Assembly: GCA_963757565.1 (NCBI GenBank)
Contig: CAVWSB010000006.1
Span: 868,001-932,000, forward strand
Source: PALSA-894 sp963757565
GTDB taxonomy: Bacteria > Pseudomonadota > Alphaproteobacteria > Rhizobiales > Xanthobacteraceae
DNA length: 64,000 bases
Reading direction: 5' to 3'
In this document: positions 20,161-29,354 of the stretch, in pieces
Layout of the letters: each line of letters opens with the position of its first letter
Numbering within the stretch: position 1 is the stretch's first letter
Program-made: the position numbers and the translations under genes
Notes under the pieces: model-generated
Databases searched by the model: none
What the model was told of the DNA's origin: nothing
Seen by the model: the letters and a program-made list of their open reading frames with translations, nothing else

Positions 20161-21066
20161 CTACCGCTTCATCACGAGCCGGAAACCGACCGCCACCACG
20201 GCAAGTCCGCCGAGCTGCATGATTGTTGGCATCTCGCCGAGCGCAACGACACCGATCAACATGGTGAATGCCGGCACAAGGGCCGAGAACGTCGCGCCGC
20301 GTCCCGTCCCGAGGACACTCGCCGCATAGGCGGAGAGATAGGTTGCAAGCGGGCCGGACAGAACGCCTTGCGCGACGATCTGCAGGACGTTCTCGCTCCA
20401 GCCCACCGCGCGCATCGTGTCGAAGCCGAACAGCAACGCGTGCAGCGGCGCGTAGACGAGCAACGACACGACGCTGATCACGATCGTGGCGCGCACACTC
20501 TCGATGTCGCGCAGGCGCAAGATCGTCAGCATCGAGGCCCAGCACATGCCGGCCGCGATAAACAGTGCATCGCCGCCGAGCGCGTGCGTGCCGATGTTCA
20601 GGAGGCCGTCAATTCCCATCAGCACGAGGCCACCGACGATGGTGAAGGCCCCGGCGACACGCGCGCGCGATGGATGCTCATGCAGCACGAGCGTGGCGAG
20701 CAGCAGTCCCCCTAGCGTCGCCATGGAGGGCTGGATCACCGCGCCATGCCCAAGCGGCGCCAGAATGAAGCCCGCGTGACTGAGGATCGAAAGGCCCGGT
20801 CCGCCCAGCACCATCAACGCGATGCCGATGCTCCAACCGACTCCGCCGAGATCGCGCAGGCCGAAGCGCAGCGCGAACGGCAACATGACGAGCCCGGACC
20901 ACATGAAGCGATGGAACGCGAGATCCATCGGCGTCAGGCCGATCGCGATGCCGTGCCGGGCCGCGACAAGTCCTACCCCCCAGCAGGCCGCCGCGCCGAT
21001 GCCGCAGGCGACGGCAATGAGTTTCGCATTCGGCCACGCGGCCGCTGCCGGAGTTTCGACGGTCAT
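20161..21066 (-). CDS. DMT superfamily (EamA) transporter
   Basis: 301-aa inner-membrane protein with ten predicted helices in two EamA repeats. The first starts at AVACGIGAAACWGVGLVAAR and the second at LFIAAGMCWASMLTIL. Typical family marks are FHRFMWSGLVMLPFAL and the Gly/Pro-rich YLSAYAASVLGTGRGATFSAL-type turn near residue 240. These carriers usually export amino acids or metabolites. The substrate is unknown. The 112-base gap to the next gene holds several TACGTA-like palindromes but nothing I can name. Confidence 0.9.
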   Translation of the reverse strand: MTVETPAAAAWPNAKLIAVACGIGAAACWGVGLVAARHGIAIGLTPMDLAFHRFMWSGLVMLPFALRFGLRDLGGVGWSIGIALMVLGGPGLSILSHAGFILAPLGHGAVIQPSMATLGGLLLATLVLHEHPSRARVAGAFTIVGGLVLMGIDGLLNIGTHALGGDALFIAAGMCWASMLTILRLRDIESVRATIVISVVSLLVYAPLHALLFGFDTMRAVGWSENVLQIVAQGVLSGPLATYLSAYAASVLGTGRGATFSALVPAFTMLIGVVALGEMPTIMQLGGLAVVAVGFRLVMKR

Positions 21067-21152
21067 GGAGGTCCTTGGTTGGCGCGGGCATACGCCAGCG
21101 CATCAGCCGGTGTCACGCTAACCGGGCGCATGGCTGGAATGCGGGTCGCTGC

Positions 21153-22307
21153 TCACGCCTGCAGTCGCATCGCCTCGTTCGCCGGGCACCTGGCGGCCGT
21201 CTCGGCGGTCAGCCACGTCATCACCTCGCGTAGCGCTCCGGTCCGCGACATTCCGCGAGCGCGGGCATCGCCGAAAATCTCGATCTGACGATCGGCCGCG
21301 GTGCCCGCCCGCACGATATTGCGCCAATGCGCAAACTCCTCGCGGCAGCCGAGCGCATCGGCATCTTCATCAAGCACGGCGGCGAGCTTCTCCAGTTCCT
21401 CCGCGACGGTCGTTGGCTCGAGCGTAAGCGGATCGACCAGCGATGCCTCGGTCCCGAAGCGTTGAATGCGCCAGCGGTTTTCCGAGATGATCGCTTGCAT
21501 TTCGGCCGTCACGACGTAGCCGAACCGCTTGTCCTCGCAGAGCCTGCGAACCAGGCAGCGAAACCAGGCCGCCACGCACAGCACGTCGTCGAGGCGCGGA
21601 TTGCTGTCCGCGATGCGCAGTTCGAGCGTGGGGAACGACGTGGCCGGACGAATGCACCACCAGATGTGCGATGCGTCCGGAATGATTTTCGCCGTCACCA
21701 GCGCGCCAATGAAGTCATTGTACGATTGCGTGGAGGAGAACAGCGGCGGGAAGCCGGTGCGCGGAAGCTCGTCATAGGCTGACAGCCGGTAGCCTTTGAG
21801 GCCCGTGCGGTGGCCCTGCCAGAACGGCGAGGAGAGACTGAGCGCCAGCACCAGCGGCAGGTAAGGCAGCGAGCGCAGCATCAAGGCGACGCGCCGCTCC
21901 GGCTCGGGCACTTCAACGTGAACATGCAGGCCGCACAGCACGTTGCGCCGTCCGACAATCTGCAGGTCGTCCTGGATGCGGTGGTAGCGCGCCTTCTGCG
22001 TGACGGACTGCTCGGACCAGATCGCCATCGGGTGCGTGCCGGAGGCGGAGATGACATGGTCGTGCTCGGCCGCGGTGTCGTGCAGCATCTGGCGCAAATG
22101 CGAGAGCTGATCGCGCGCCTCATCGAAGGTCGCGCACGCGGCGGTGTTCACCTCGATCTGCGTCTGCATCATCTCGGTGCTGACGTTGCCGTATTTGAGC
22201 TTGAGGAATGCGCGCGCAAGATCGCGCGGAACGCGCGTCGCCGGCGCGAAGGTGCGCGCGTGGCTGACGAAGAATTCTTCCTCGATCCCGATTGTATAGG
22301 CTTGCAT
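21153..22307 (-). CDS. YbdK-type carboxylate-amine ligase (glutamate-cysteine ligase 2 family)
   Basis: 384-aa ATP-grasp-like ligase of the GCS2 family. The N-terminal YTIGIEEEFFVS carries the metal-binding Glu cluster. Further conserved blocks are TEMMQTQIEVNTAACATF, CGLHVHVEVPEPERRVALM, LSLSSPFWQGHRTGLKGYR and TLELRIADSNPRLDDVLC. The start at MQAYTIGIEE is preferred over an upstream in-frame ATG, which would add 28 Arg/Ser-rich residues unlike the family. Members show weak glutamate-cysteine ligase activity; the physiological substrate is generally unknown. Confidence 0.9.
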   Translation of the reverse strand: MQAYTIGIEEEFFVSHARTFAPATRVPRDLARAFLKLKYGNVSTEMMQTQIEVNTAACATFDEARDQLSHLRQMLHDTAAEHDHVISASGTHPMAIWSEQSVTQKARYHRIQDDLQIVGRRNVLCGLHVHVEVPEPERRVALMLRSLPYLPLVLALSLSSPFWQGHRTGLKGYRLSAYDELPRTGFPPLFSSTQSYNDFIGALVTAKIIPDASHIWWCIRPATSFPTLELRIADSNPRLDDVLCVAAWFRCLVRRLCEDKRFGYVVTAEMQAIISENRWRIQRFGTEASLVDPLTLEPTTVAEELEKLAAVLDEDADALGCREEFAHWRNIVRAGTAADRQIEIFGDARARGMSRTGALREVMTWLTAETAARCPANEAMRLQA

Positions 22308-22424
22308 GGATGACCTGGCGATGACGCTTGCGGAACGCCTAGCAGACTCGCGCGCCATCCAACAATGGCACGGCCCGCGATAAGTCAGCACACGCCGTCG
22401 CGGTTCCCGCTCTGCTGCAATGCG

Positions 22425-23597
22425 TCACGCCGCCTGCCAGGTAGCAGGAAGATTGAACAGCCCGCGAAACGCCCAGCCGCCGATGCGCACGGGCTGGCGC
22501 TCGTTCAGATGCAGGCCATTCAGCCGCGCAAACACGCTCGGCAACGCCACGTCCGCAATCATCGCGCGCGAGGCGGCCGCCCCCGCGCAGAAATGCGGCC
22601 CCGCGCCAAACGCAATGCTCTTGGCCGTGTCGCGCATGAGATCGAACTGCTCCGGACGGTCGAAATGCGCCTCGTCGCGATTGGCCGAGCCGAACATCAG
22701 GAACACGCGATCTTCCGGCGCAAAGTCGACGCCGTTCACGGTTGCGGCCCTGGCGACACGGCGTGGCGACATGCCGATCGGTGAGATCCAGCGCGCGAAT
22801 TCCTCAAACACCTGCAGCCACGACACCCTGCCCTCCTGCACGCGCGCGAATTCGCGCGGGTGCGTGAGCAACGCCCAGATCGTCCCGGCGATCGCCTTGC
22901 GCGGCTCGTTCTGCCCGCCCGAGATCGTCAGCTTGATGTTGTGCCGCACGTTTTCCTCCGGCATGCCGCCGTGAATCATCACGCTGAGCAGCGAGTGGTT
23001 CGGGGCTTTCCGCACCACCGGCAGCATGTCATCGATCGCCGCATCGATCCCGGAGGTTGCCGCACGGCAGCGAGCCTCGATCTGCGGATCGCCCGCATAG
23101 TTCGCGATCCCCTCGATCATGCCCTGCGACCACGTGTCCATGTCCTGATAGCGGATGTTGGTCAGCCCGGTGACCGACTTGAGGCACTCTCCGGAAAGCG
23201 GCAGCGCGAACTCCGCGAGCAGATCGCCGGCGCCGCGTGGCGCAAGCGCGTCGAGAATGCGATCCGCATGCCGCTGGAATTCATCGCGCCAGTGCGCGCG
23301 CACCGCCTTCGGCGACACGGCGGGAAAGAAGATCGAGCGCTCCGCCATGTGCGCCTCGCCGTCCTTGCGCATCATGTTGTGGCCCATCAGTTTGGTCATC
23401 AGGCCGGCAGGCTGATCGGACGAGAACACGTCGATGCGCTTTTCCGACACGAAGATGTCGTCGCGCCGCGTCAGCAGCGTGCTCCCAAGCTGCGGCACGA
23501 AACAGATCGGCGCCTCGCGCCGCATCTGCGCAAGCGCAGGATAGGGGTCGCGCCAGAACTCCTGCGGATCGATCGGAAAGTGCGGAGCCGTGGACAT
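22425..23597 (-). CDS. Cytochrome P450 with atypical I-helix
   Basis: 390-aa soluble bacterial P450. The heme-thiolate loop is FGAGPHFCAGAAASRAM. The ExxR helix region is VFEEFARWISPIGMSPRRV and the K'-helix region is RDEAHFDRPEQFDLMRD. The oxygen-activation site in helix I reads ISGGQNEPRKAIAG: the usual acid-Thr pair (A/G-G-x-D/E-T) is replaced by N-E. No ferredoxin or reductase gene is adjacent. The substrate is unknown. The gene is intact, so the substitution is not from a frameshift. Confidence 0.92.
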   Translation of the reverse strand: MSTAPHFPIDPQEFWRDPYPALAQMRREAPICFVPQLGSTLLTRRDDIFVSEKRIDVFSSDQPAGLMTKLMGHNMMRKDGEAHMAERSIFFPAVSPKAVRAHWRDEFQRHADRILDALAPRGAGDLLAEFALPLSGECLKSVTGLTNIRYQDMDTWSQGMIEGIANYAGDPQIEARCRAATSGIDAAIDDMLPVVRKAPNHSLLSVMIHGGMPEENVRHNIKLTISGGQNEPRKAIAGTIWALLTHPREFARVQEGRVSWLQVFEEFARWISPIGMSPRRVARAATVNGVDFAPEDRVFLMFGSANRDEAHFDRPEQFDLMRDTAKSIAFGAGPHFCAGAAASRAMIADVALPSVFARLNGLHLNERQPVRIGGWAFRGLFNLPATWQAA

Positions 23598-23651
23598 GCG
23601 CTGCGAGCTTATGCGCCCGCGCGCAGGTCCGAAAGGCGGGACGCCCCGCCG

Positions 23652-25166
23652 CTACGGCTTCAGCGTCAGATCCTGGATGCGGATGATGCCGTCCGGCGGC
23701 TGCTTGTAGCCGTCGAGCTTTGCCGTGTAGGCGAAAATCAGCGACGAGTGATAGAGGTAGATCAGCGGCTTGTCGGCCTCGATCTGCGTCAGCGCGGCCT
23801 CATAGGCCACCTTTCGCTTCGCCGGATCGGTGTAGGTGCGCGCCTCGTTCAGCGCAGCCTGCGTTTTCTCGTTGCAGTACTTGCCCCAGTTGAACGGCGT
23901 ATTGCAGCCGAGATGATTGATCACGTTCTGATCGGGATCGACGCGCCCGCTCCACGCAATCAGGTAGAGCTGGAAGTTGCCCTTCGTTCCCTCCTGCAGC
24001 GACGTGGCGAATTCGGTGAGCTGGATTTTCAGATCGAACCCTGCTTCCGCCGCCATGGCCTGAAGGACCTCGGCAACCTGCTTGGTGTCCGGCTGGTTCG
24101 GCACCATGAAATCAATCGCGAGCGGCGGTGTCACGCCGGCCTCTTTCAACAGCGCCTTCGCCTTCTCGATGTTGCGCGGCGGGATCGGAAATTTCGCGAT
24201 GTAGTAGGGGTTGGTCGGCGCCGAGAACTGGTTGCCCGGCGTGAACTCGCCGTTGAACACGACCTTGTTGAGGGCGTCGCGATCGATCGAGAGCTCGAGC
24301 GCCTGGCGCACCTTGGCGTTCTGTCCGACCGGATTCTTGGCGCGATCCGTGTTCGCCAGATTGATGGTGATGCCCATGTAGGCAAGGCTCGGCGTTACCA
24401 GCAGCTTCAATTTGGAATCGCTGCGCACGGTCGGAATGTCGGTCGCGAGCACGCGCTCGGCCATATCGAGCGCGCCGGAGCGCAGGTTCGCCAGCCGCAC
24501 CGTGCTGTCGGGAATCGCCAGATAGGTCACGCGGTCGAAGTGGATGCGGCCCTTGTCCCAGTAGTCGGCGAAGCGGTCGAGCACGATCTTTTCCTGCGCG
24601 ACGCGCTCGGTGAACTTGAACGGTCCGGCGCACACCGGCTTCTGCACGAACTTGTCGCCCGCGTCCTTCACGGCTTTCGGCGACACCATCATGCCGGCAC
24701 GGTCGGTGAGCTGCGCAATCAGCGGCGCGAACGGCGCCTTCAAGAGAAGCCGGACCGTGAGCGGATCGGCCACTTCCACTTTGTCGATCTGCGAGAGCTC
24801 GGCCTTGCGGAACGAGCCTTGCGCCGTCATGTGGCGGTCGAGCGTGAATTTCACCGCCTCGGCGTCGAACGGCTCACCATCCTGGAATTTCACGTTCGGC
24901 CGCAGCTTCAGCGTGACGGTTTTCCCGTCCTCCGAGGTCTCGTGCGAGAGCGCGAGCTGCGGCACGATGTTGAGCTTCTCGTCGATGTCGAACAGCTTGT
25001 CGCACATCGCGGCGAGCACGATGCGGCCGACGTAAGAGCCCGCCGTCGTCGGATCGAGATTGTCGGGATCCTCGGCAAGGCCGATGCGCAGATTGGTTTG
25101 CGCCAGCGCGGGCGATGCCGCCACGGCCGCGGCGAACAGCGCGCCAAGCAGGATGCGAGCCTTCAC
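23652..25166 (-). CDS. Peptide/nickel-type ABC substrate-binding protein (SBP family 5)
   Basis: 504-aa periplasmic binding protein. The signal peptide is MKARILLGALFAAAVAASPALA with cleavage before QTNLRIG. Family marks are EDPDNLDPTTAGSYVGR, LRPNVKFQDGEPFDAEAVKF, ALELSIDRDALNKVVFNGE and a C-terminal YLYHSSLIFAYTAKL. These proteins bind oligopeptides, opines or glutathione-like compounds for ABC uptake. It is transcribed after the DUF1028 gene on the same strand (85-base gap). Adjacent peptide-acting enzymes suggest a peptide or gamma-glutamyl compound as ligand. Confidence 0.93.
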   Translation of the reverse strand: MKARILLGALFAAAVAASPALAQTNLRIGLAEDPDNLDPTTAGSYVGRIVLAAMCDKLFDIDEKLNIVPQLALSHETSEDGKTVTLKLRPNVKFQDGEPFDAEAVKFTLDRHMTAQGSFRKAELSQIDKVEVADPLTVRLLLKAPFAPLIAQLTDRAGMMVSPKAVKDAGDKFVQKPVCAGPFKFTERVAQEKIVLDRFADYWDKGRIHFDRVTYLAIPDSTVRLANLRSGALDMAERVLATDIPTVRSDSKLKLLVTPSLAYMGITINLANTDRAKNPVGQNAKVRQALELSIDRDALNKVVFNGEFTPGNQFSAPTNPYYIAKFPIPPRNIEKAKALLKEAGVTPPLAIDFMVPNQPDTKQVAEVLQAMAAEAGFDLKIQLTEFATSLQEGTKGNFQLYLIAWSGRVDPDQNVINHLGCNTPFNWGKYCNEKTQAALNEARTYTDPAKRKVAYEAALTQIEADKPLIYLYHSSLIFAYTAKLDGYKQPPDGIIRIQDLTLKP

Positions 25167-25251
25167 GATGGATCCCCCATGTGTTTGATAATGCGACCGG
25201 GAAGTGTATCGCCGCCCGGATAGCCCGGATAGCGCCTATCAGTTGTCTCGC

Positions 25252-25962
25252 TCAGTCACCTTGCGCAGCGACGGCGGCCGCGATGCCGGCCTCGATCGTG
25301 TCGCGGTCGAGCGTGCCGTTCGGGTTTGCGCGGCTCGGCATGAATTTCACGTAATGGAAAAGCCGCTGTCGGCCGATACTTTCCAGCCGCGCAAGCTCGG
25401 CGAGCGGGTCGGGATGGTCGTCCACGCGCAGGCTGACCGCCGGATATTCCTCGGTGGTCCAGATCGCGAGTGCGGCCGACTGCTTGCCGCGCTTGTCGCC
25501 GCCCTTGGCTTCGCCCGCCGCCATCGCGGCGATCAGGCGGCGCGGAAACGACTTTTCCTTCGAGGTCTCGAAGGCGTGCGCGGTCGCCGCGATGACATCC
25601 GGGCCCGCCAGCATGTTGCCGGCAACCGAGATGCCGGGGCGCACCACATGCCCGCACCAGTCGATGCAGTTCGCGCCGGTGTGCGCCGCAATGCCGCCCT
25701 TGGCATCATGCACGTGAAACTGGCGCTGCGCGGCACCGGTATCCGGCTTGATCAGGTGATCGACGATCGCCTGCGCGGGCATCCCCTCGCGCAGCAGGCG
25801 CATGCCGCGGTAGCCCCACAATGGGTTCGGCAGCGCCTGCGTGGAGAGTGCGCCGACGCCGCCCTCGCCGTGCGGGCAGATGGCGCCGACTGCGAAGAAT
25901 TTGCTGGCGACCGCGACGCCATAGGCGCCGTCCGCGTCGCGCGCGATAATGGACCAGGTCAT
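25252..25962 (-). CDS. DUF1028 family Ntn-hydrolase-like protein
   Basis: 236-aa protein of the DUF1028 family, which has the N-terminal nucleophile hydrolase fold. The start MTWSIIARDADGAYGVAVAS and the blocks GGVGALSTQALPNPLWGYRG, QRQFHVHDAKGGIAAHTG and ISVAGNMLAGPDV are all characteristic. Thr2 is a candidate nucleophile after Met removal. It is divergent from the GGT-like gene with only 34 bases between the two ATGs, so their promoters must overlap. The biochemical activity of the family is not known to me. Confidence 0.9.
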   Translation of the reverse strand: MTWSIIARDADGAYGVAVASKFFAVGAICPHGEGGVGALSTQALPNPLWGYRGMRLLREGMPAQAIVDHLIKPDTGAAQRQFHVHDAKGGIAAHTGANCIDWCGHVVRPGISVAGNMLAGPDVIAATAHAFETSKEKSFPRRLIAAMAAGEAKGGDKRGKQSAALAIWTTEEYPAVSLRVDDHPDPLAELARLESIGRQRLFHYVKFMPSRANPNGTLDRDTIEAGIAAAVAAQGD

Positions 25963-25996
25963 GGTTCGCCACTATACACCCTGACCCGGAGACGCA

Positions 25997-27784
25997 ATGC
26001 AGCCCACCTTCACCACACGCCCCGATATCCGCGGCACCTTCGGCGCGGTCGCGAGCACGCACTGGCTTGCGACGCAGACCGGCATGGCGGTGCTGGAGCG
26101 CGGCGGCAATGCGTTCGACGCGGCCGTCGCAGCGGGCTTCGTGCTCCAGATCGTCGAGCCGCATTTGAACGGACCGGGCGGCGAATTGCCCGCGATCGTG
26201 ATGCGGGCGGGCGCCAATGCGCCGGAGGTTATTTGCGGGCAAGGCCCCTTCCCGGCGGCCGCGTCCGCAGACCACTTGCGCGGCATGGGCCTCGTGCAAA
26301 TGCCCGGCACCGGGCTGCTGCCCGGCGTCGTTCCGGGCGCGTTTGACGGCTGGATGCTGCTCCTGCGCGATTACGGCGCGATGAAGCTGCGCGACGTGCT
26401 GTCGTTCGCGATCTTCTATGCCGAGCACGGCTTCCCGCTGGTGCCGCGCATTGTCGCGACGATCATTCCGGCGGTCGAATACTTCAAGACCGAATGGCCA
26501 AGCTCCGGTGAGGTCTGGCTTGCGAACGGCAAGGCGCCGCATCCCGACAAGCCGTTCCGCACACCGGCCATCGCCGCGATGTACAAGCGTATTCTCGCCG
26601 AGGCGGAAGCCGCGGGCGGCGACCGCGTGCGCCAGATCGAAGCCGCGCGACACGCGTACTACAAGGGCTTCGTCGCCGAGGCGATCGACCGCTTCTACAA
26701 GACCGAATTGATGGACTCGACCGGGCAGCGCCATCGCGGGCTGCTCACCGGCGACGATCTTGCGCGCTACAGCGCACACGTCGAACAGCCGGTGTCGGTC
26801 GACTATCACGGCTTCACGGTGCACAAGCTCGGGCCGTGGTCGCAGGGCCCGTTGTTCCTGCAGACACTTCGCGTGCTCGAAGGCTACGACATCGCCGCGA
26901 TGGACCCGCTCGGCGCCGACTTCGTGCACACGCTGGTCGAGGCGCTCAAACTTGGCTTCGCGGACCGCGAGGCATTCTATGGCGATCCCGACGCCGTCGA
27001 GGTGCCGCTCGCGCAATTGCTGTCGAAGGATTACGCCGACGAGCGCCGCAAGCTGATCGGCGAACGCGCCTCAATGGAGGTCACGCCGGGCGACATCGGC
27101 GATGCCAGGGCGCGCATCGCGCGCGTGCTCGCGATGGCGGGCAAGGAAACGCCGATCGGCCCAGGCGGCGGCGAGCCGACATTTGCTCCATTGCCGCCCG
27201 AGTGGGGCGACACCGTGCATCTCGACGTCACAGATGCGGCCGGCAACATGATCTCGGCAACGCCTTCCGGCGGCTGGCTGCAGGGCTCACCGGTCGTGCC
27301 CGGACTTGGCTTTCCGGTCTCGACGCGCGGGCAGATCTGCTGGCTGGAGGACGGCCATCCCTCGACCGTGCGGCCGAGCACCCGCCCGCGCATCACGCTG
27401 TCACCCACGCTCGTCACGCGCGATGGTGCGCCGTATCTCGCGATCGGCACACCCGGCGGCGACCAGCAGGAGCAGTGGACGCTCGCGGTGTTCCTGCGCC
27501 ACGTGCATCACCGCATGAGCCTGCAGCAGGCGATCGACGCGCCAGCGTTCCAGACCAAGCACATGGTGCAATCGTTCCATCCGCGCCCGTTCGAGCGCGG
27601 ACGGCTCGTGGTCGAGGATCGTTTCCCGGCAGCAACTCGCGCCGAACTGGAACGGCGCGGACATCAACTCGTCGTCGAGGGCCCATGGGCGCTCGGGCGC
27701 GTGACCGCCGTCGGCCGCTGGGGCGGCTTCATCCGTGCGGCCGCCACGCCGCGCCTGATGCAGGCTTACGCAGCTGGGCGATAA
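25997..27784 (+). CDS. Gamma-glutamyltransferase family Ntn hydrolase
   Basis: 595-aa enzyme. The predicted autoprocessing nucleophile is Thr406 in EWGDTVHLDVTDAAGN, as in GGT and related amidohydrolases. Other conserved blocks are THWLATQTGMAVLERGGNAF, AAVAAGFVLQIVEPHLNGPG, SQGPLFLQTLRVLEGY and the C-terminal RPRITLSPTLVTRDG and IGTPGGDQQEQW. There is no signal peptide, unlike periplasmic GGTs, so it may act in the cytosol. Divergent pairing with DUF1028 and a peptide-binding protein suggests cleavage of imported gamma-glutamyl or other amide-linked compounds. Confidence 0.92.
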   Translation: MQPTFTTRPDIRGTFGAVASTHWLATQTGMAVLERGGNAFDAAVAAGFVLQIVEPHLNGPGGELPAIVMRAGANAPEVICGQGPFPAAASADHLRGMGLVQMPGTGLLPGVVPGAFDGWMLLLRDYGAMKLRDVLSFAIFYAEHGFPLVPRIVATIIPAVEYFKTEWPSSGEVWLANGKAPHPDKPFRTPAIAAMYKRILAEAEAAGGDRVRQIEAARHAYYKGFVAEAIDRFYKTELMDSTGQRHRGLLTGDDLARYSAHVEQPVSVDYHGFTVHKLGPWSQGPLFLQTLRVLEGYDIAAMDPLGADFVHTLVEALKLGFADREAFYGDPDAVEVPLAQLLSKDYADERRKLIGERASMEVTPGDIGDARARIARVLAMAGKETPIGPGGGEPTFAPLPPEWGDTVHLDVTDAAGNMISATPSGGWLQGSPVVPGLGFPVSTRGQICWLEDGHPSTVRPSTRPRITLSPTLVTRDGAPYLAIGTPGGDQQEQWTLAVFLRHVHHRMSLQQAIDAPAFQTKHMVQSFHPRPFERGRLVVEDRFPAATRAELERRGHQLVVEGPWALGRVTAVGRWGGFIRAAATPRLMQAYAAGR

Positions 27785-27869
27785 GGCCCGCTTGAAGGCC
27801 CACTTGGGCCCCATGACAAAGCCAGTCCCGCGTGCTTCATTCGCGCCAACTTGAATCCTGAGTGGACCG

Positions 27870-28793
27870 ATGGCTGAGAAAACCCGCGTGATCTGCATCG
27901 GCGAAGTGATGGTCGAGCTGTCGCGCGGACAGGACAATCGCTACGGCCTCTCGTTTGGCGGCGATACCTTCAACACCGCGGTTTATCTCGCGCGCGCCGG
28001 CATTCCGGCCGCGTATGCAAGCGCCATGGGGGACGATCCGTATTCGGCCGCGCTGCTCTCGCTCGCCACCGCCGAGGGCGTGAACAGCGACCTGATCGTG
28101 CGCGTGCCCGGCCGCATGCCCGGCCTCTACGTGATCGAGACCGACGACAAGGGCGAACGCAAATTCTTCTACTGGCGCGAGACCTCGCCGGCGCGGGATC
28201 TGTTCGAACTTCCCGAATGGCCTCTCGTGGCCGAGGCCCTGCTCAGTGCGCGCGTGATCTATTTCTCGGGCGTTACGCTTTCGCTTTATTCCAACACCGG
28301 GCTCGGACGCTTTCTCGCCGCGCTCGAACTTGCGCGCAAGCAGGGCGTCATCGTCGCCTTCGACGGCAATTTCCGTCCGCGCGGCTGGAAGGGCGACGTC
28401 GCGCGCACCCGCACGGTGTTCGCCGAGGCGCTCAAGCGCGTCGACATTGCGCTGCCGACCTTCGAGGACGAGGCGACGTTGTGGGGCGATGCGAATCCTG
28501 AAGCGACGGTGCAGCGGCTGCAAGCCTTCGGCATCGCCGAGATTGTGGTGAAGAACGGCTCGACCGCCGCGCTGGTCGCCGACAAGTCCGGCCTGGAGCA
28601 GGTGCCGGTGCCGGAAGTGGTCAATCCGGTGGATACGACCGCGGCAGGCGATTCATTCAATGCAGCCTATCTGGCGGCGCGGCTGAACGGTCAGGTGCCG
28701 GTCATGGCCGCCGGCCTCGCCCACGGACTTGCCGCGCAGGTGATCCAGCATCGCGGCGCGATCATGCCGCGCGCGGCAGCCGCGATGCATTAG
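27870..28793 (+). CDS. kdgK: 2-keto-3-deoxygluconate kinase-like PfkB sugar kinase
   Basis: 307-aa cytosolic kinase of the ribokinase family. The N-terminal ICIGEVMVELSRG and FGGDTFNTAVYLAR match KDG kinases, as does the substrate-contact segment KFFYWRETSPARDLF. The catalytic Asp is in NPVDTTAAGDSFNAAYLAAR. It would convert KDG to KDPG. It converges on a minus-strand operon holding KDPG aldolase, the next enzyme, about 1.1 kb away. The start follows a GAGTGGA-like site. The assignment to KDG rather than another sugar is by motif resemblance. Confidence 0.9.
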   Translation: MAEKTRVICIGEVMVELSRGQDNRYGLSFGGDTFNTAVYLARAGIPAAYASAMGDDPYSAALLSLATAEGVNSDLIVRVPGRMPGLYVIETDDKGERKFFYWRETSPARDLFELPEWPLVAEALLSARVIYFSGVTLSLYSNTGLGRFLAALELARKQGVIVAFDGNFRPRGWKGDVARTRTVFAEALKRVDIALPTFEDEATLWGDANPEATVQRLQAFGIAEIVVKNGSTAALVADKSGLEQVPVPEVVNPVDTTAAGDSFNAAYLAARLNGQVPVMAAGLAHGLAAQVIQHRGAIMPRAAAAMH

Positions 28794-28856
28794 GAGCGAT
28801 GGCAGGAACAGTGGGAACCGGTTTTCCGTCCGGCCATCGCGACCGCTCAAGAGATC

Positions 28857-29354
28857 TCACGGCTTCCCGGCGATCATCGCCAGCCACGCCGCGATAAACG
28901 GCAGCGGCAGCGAAACGACCACGCGCAGCCATACGACGCGCGGCGGCATCGCGGGGATTTCGTAGATCAGCACGCGCTGGAGCGCGAACAGCGCCCAGGC
29001 GATCGTATAGACGATGACCTGCGGCGCACCCGCGCCGCTCTTCAGCGCGGTGGTCGCGAGCGCAAACCCGATGACCGGGCCGCCGGGCGTGAGCGCTCCC
29101 GCGATCGCCGCGATGACGCAGGCCGAACGGGCCAGTCCCCGGCCCGAACCACGCGGAGATCAGTTCCTGCGGCAGGGTCTCGGCGATGAAGCCCGAGCCG
29201 ATCATGCCGAGCGCGATGCGCGGCAACAGCGCGAGGAAGTCGCGTCCAGGCAAAGCGCAGCGAGTCGATGAACATCGACTGGCTGCGCGCTGCAAGCGAC
29301 GAGCCCGAGTGCGACCACGATGCCCCAGAGGAAGACATCGACGAGCAGGGTCAT
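28857..29354 (-). CDS. Half-size permease B (ArsP_1/DUF318-like), frameshifted
   Basis: About 165 aa, all hydrophobic helices. Stitched frames give MTLLVDVFLWGIVVALGLVA, FLALLPRIALGMIGSGFIAE, IAAIAGALTPGGPVIGFALA, VIVYTIAWALFALQRVLIYE and LRVVVSLPLPFIAAWLAMIA. The GALTPGGP turn followed by a Gly-rich helix resembles one repeat of DUF318/ArsP permeases, which normally hold two repeats in one chain. Its ATG overlaps the stop of half-permease A (ATGA). Breaks are near 29125 and 29250-29300. The transported solute is unknown; sugar-acid context is an inference. Confidence 0.7.

Noticed and set aside
22860..25223. 787-codon open frame on the plus strand
   Set aside because: It lies antisense to the intact P450 and SBP family 5 genes and is Arg/Leu/Val-rich, a GC-rich codon shadow. 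No ribosome site or family resemblance.
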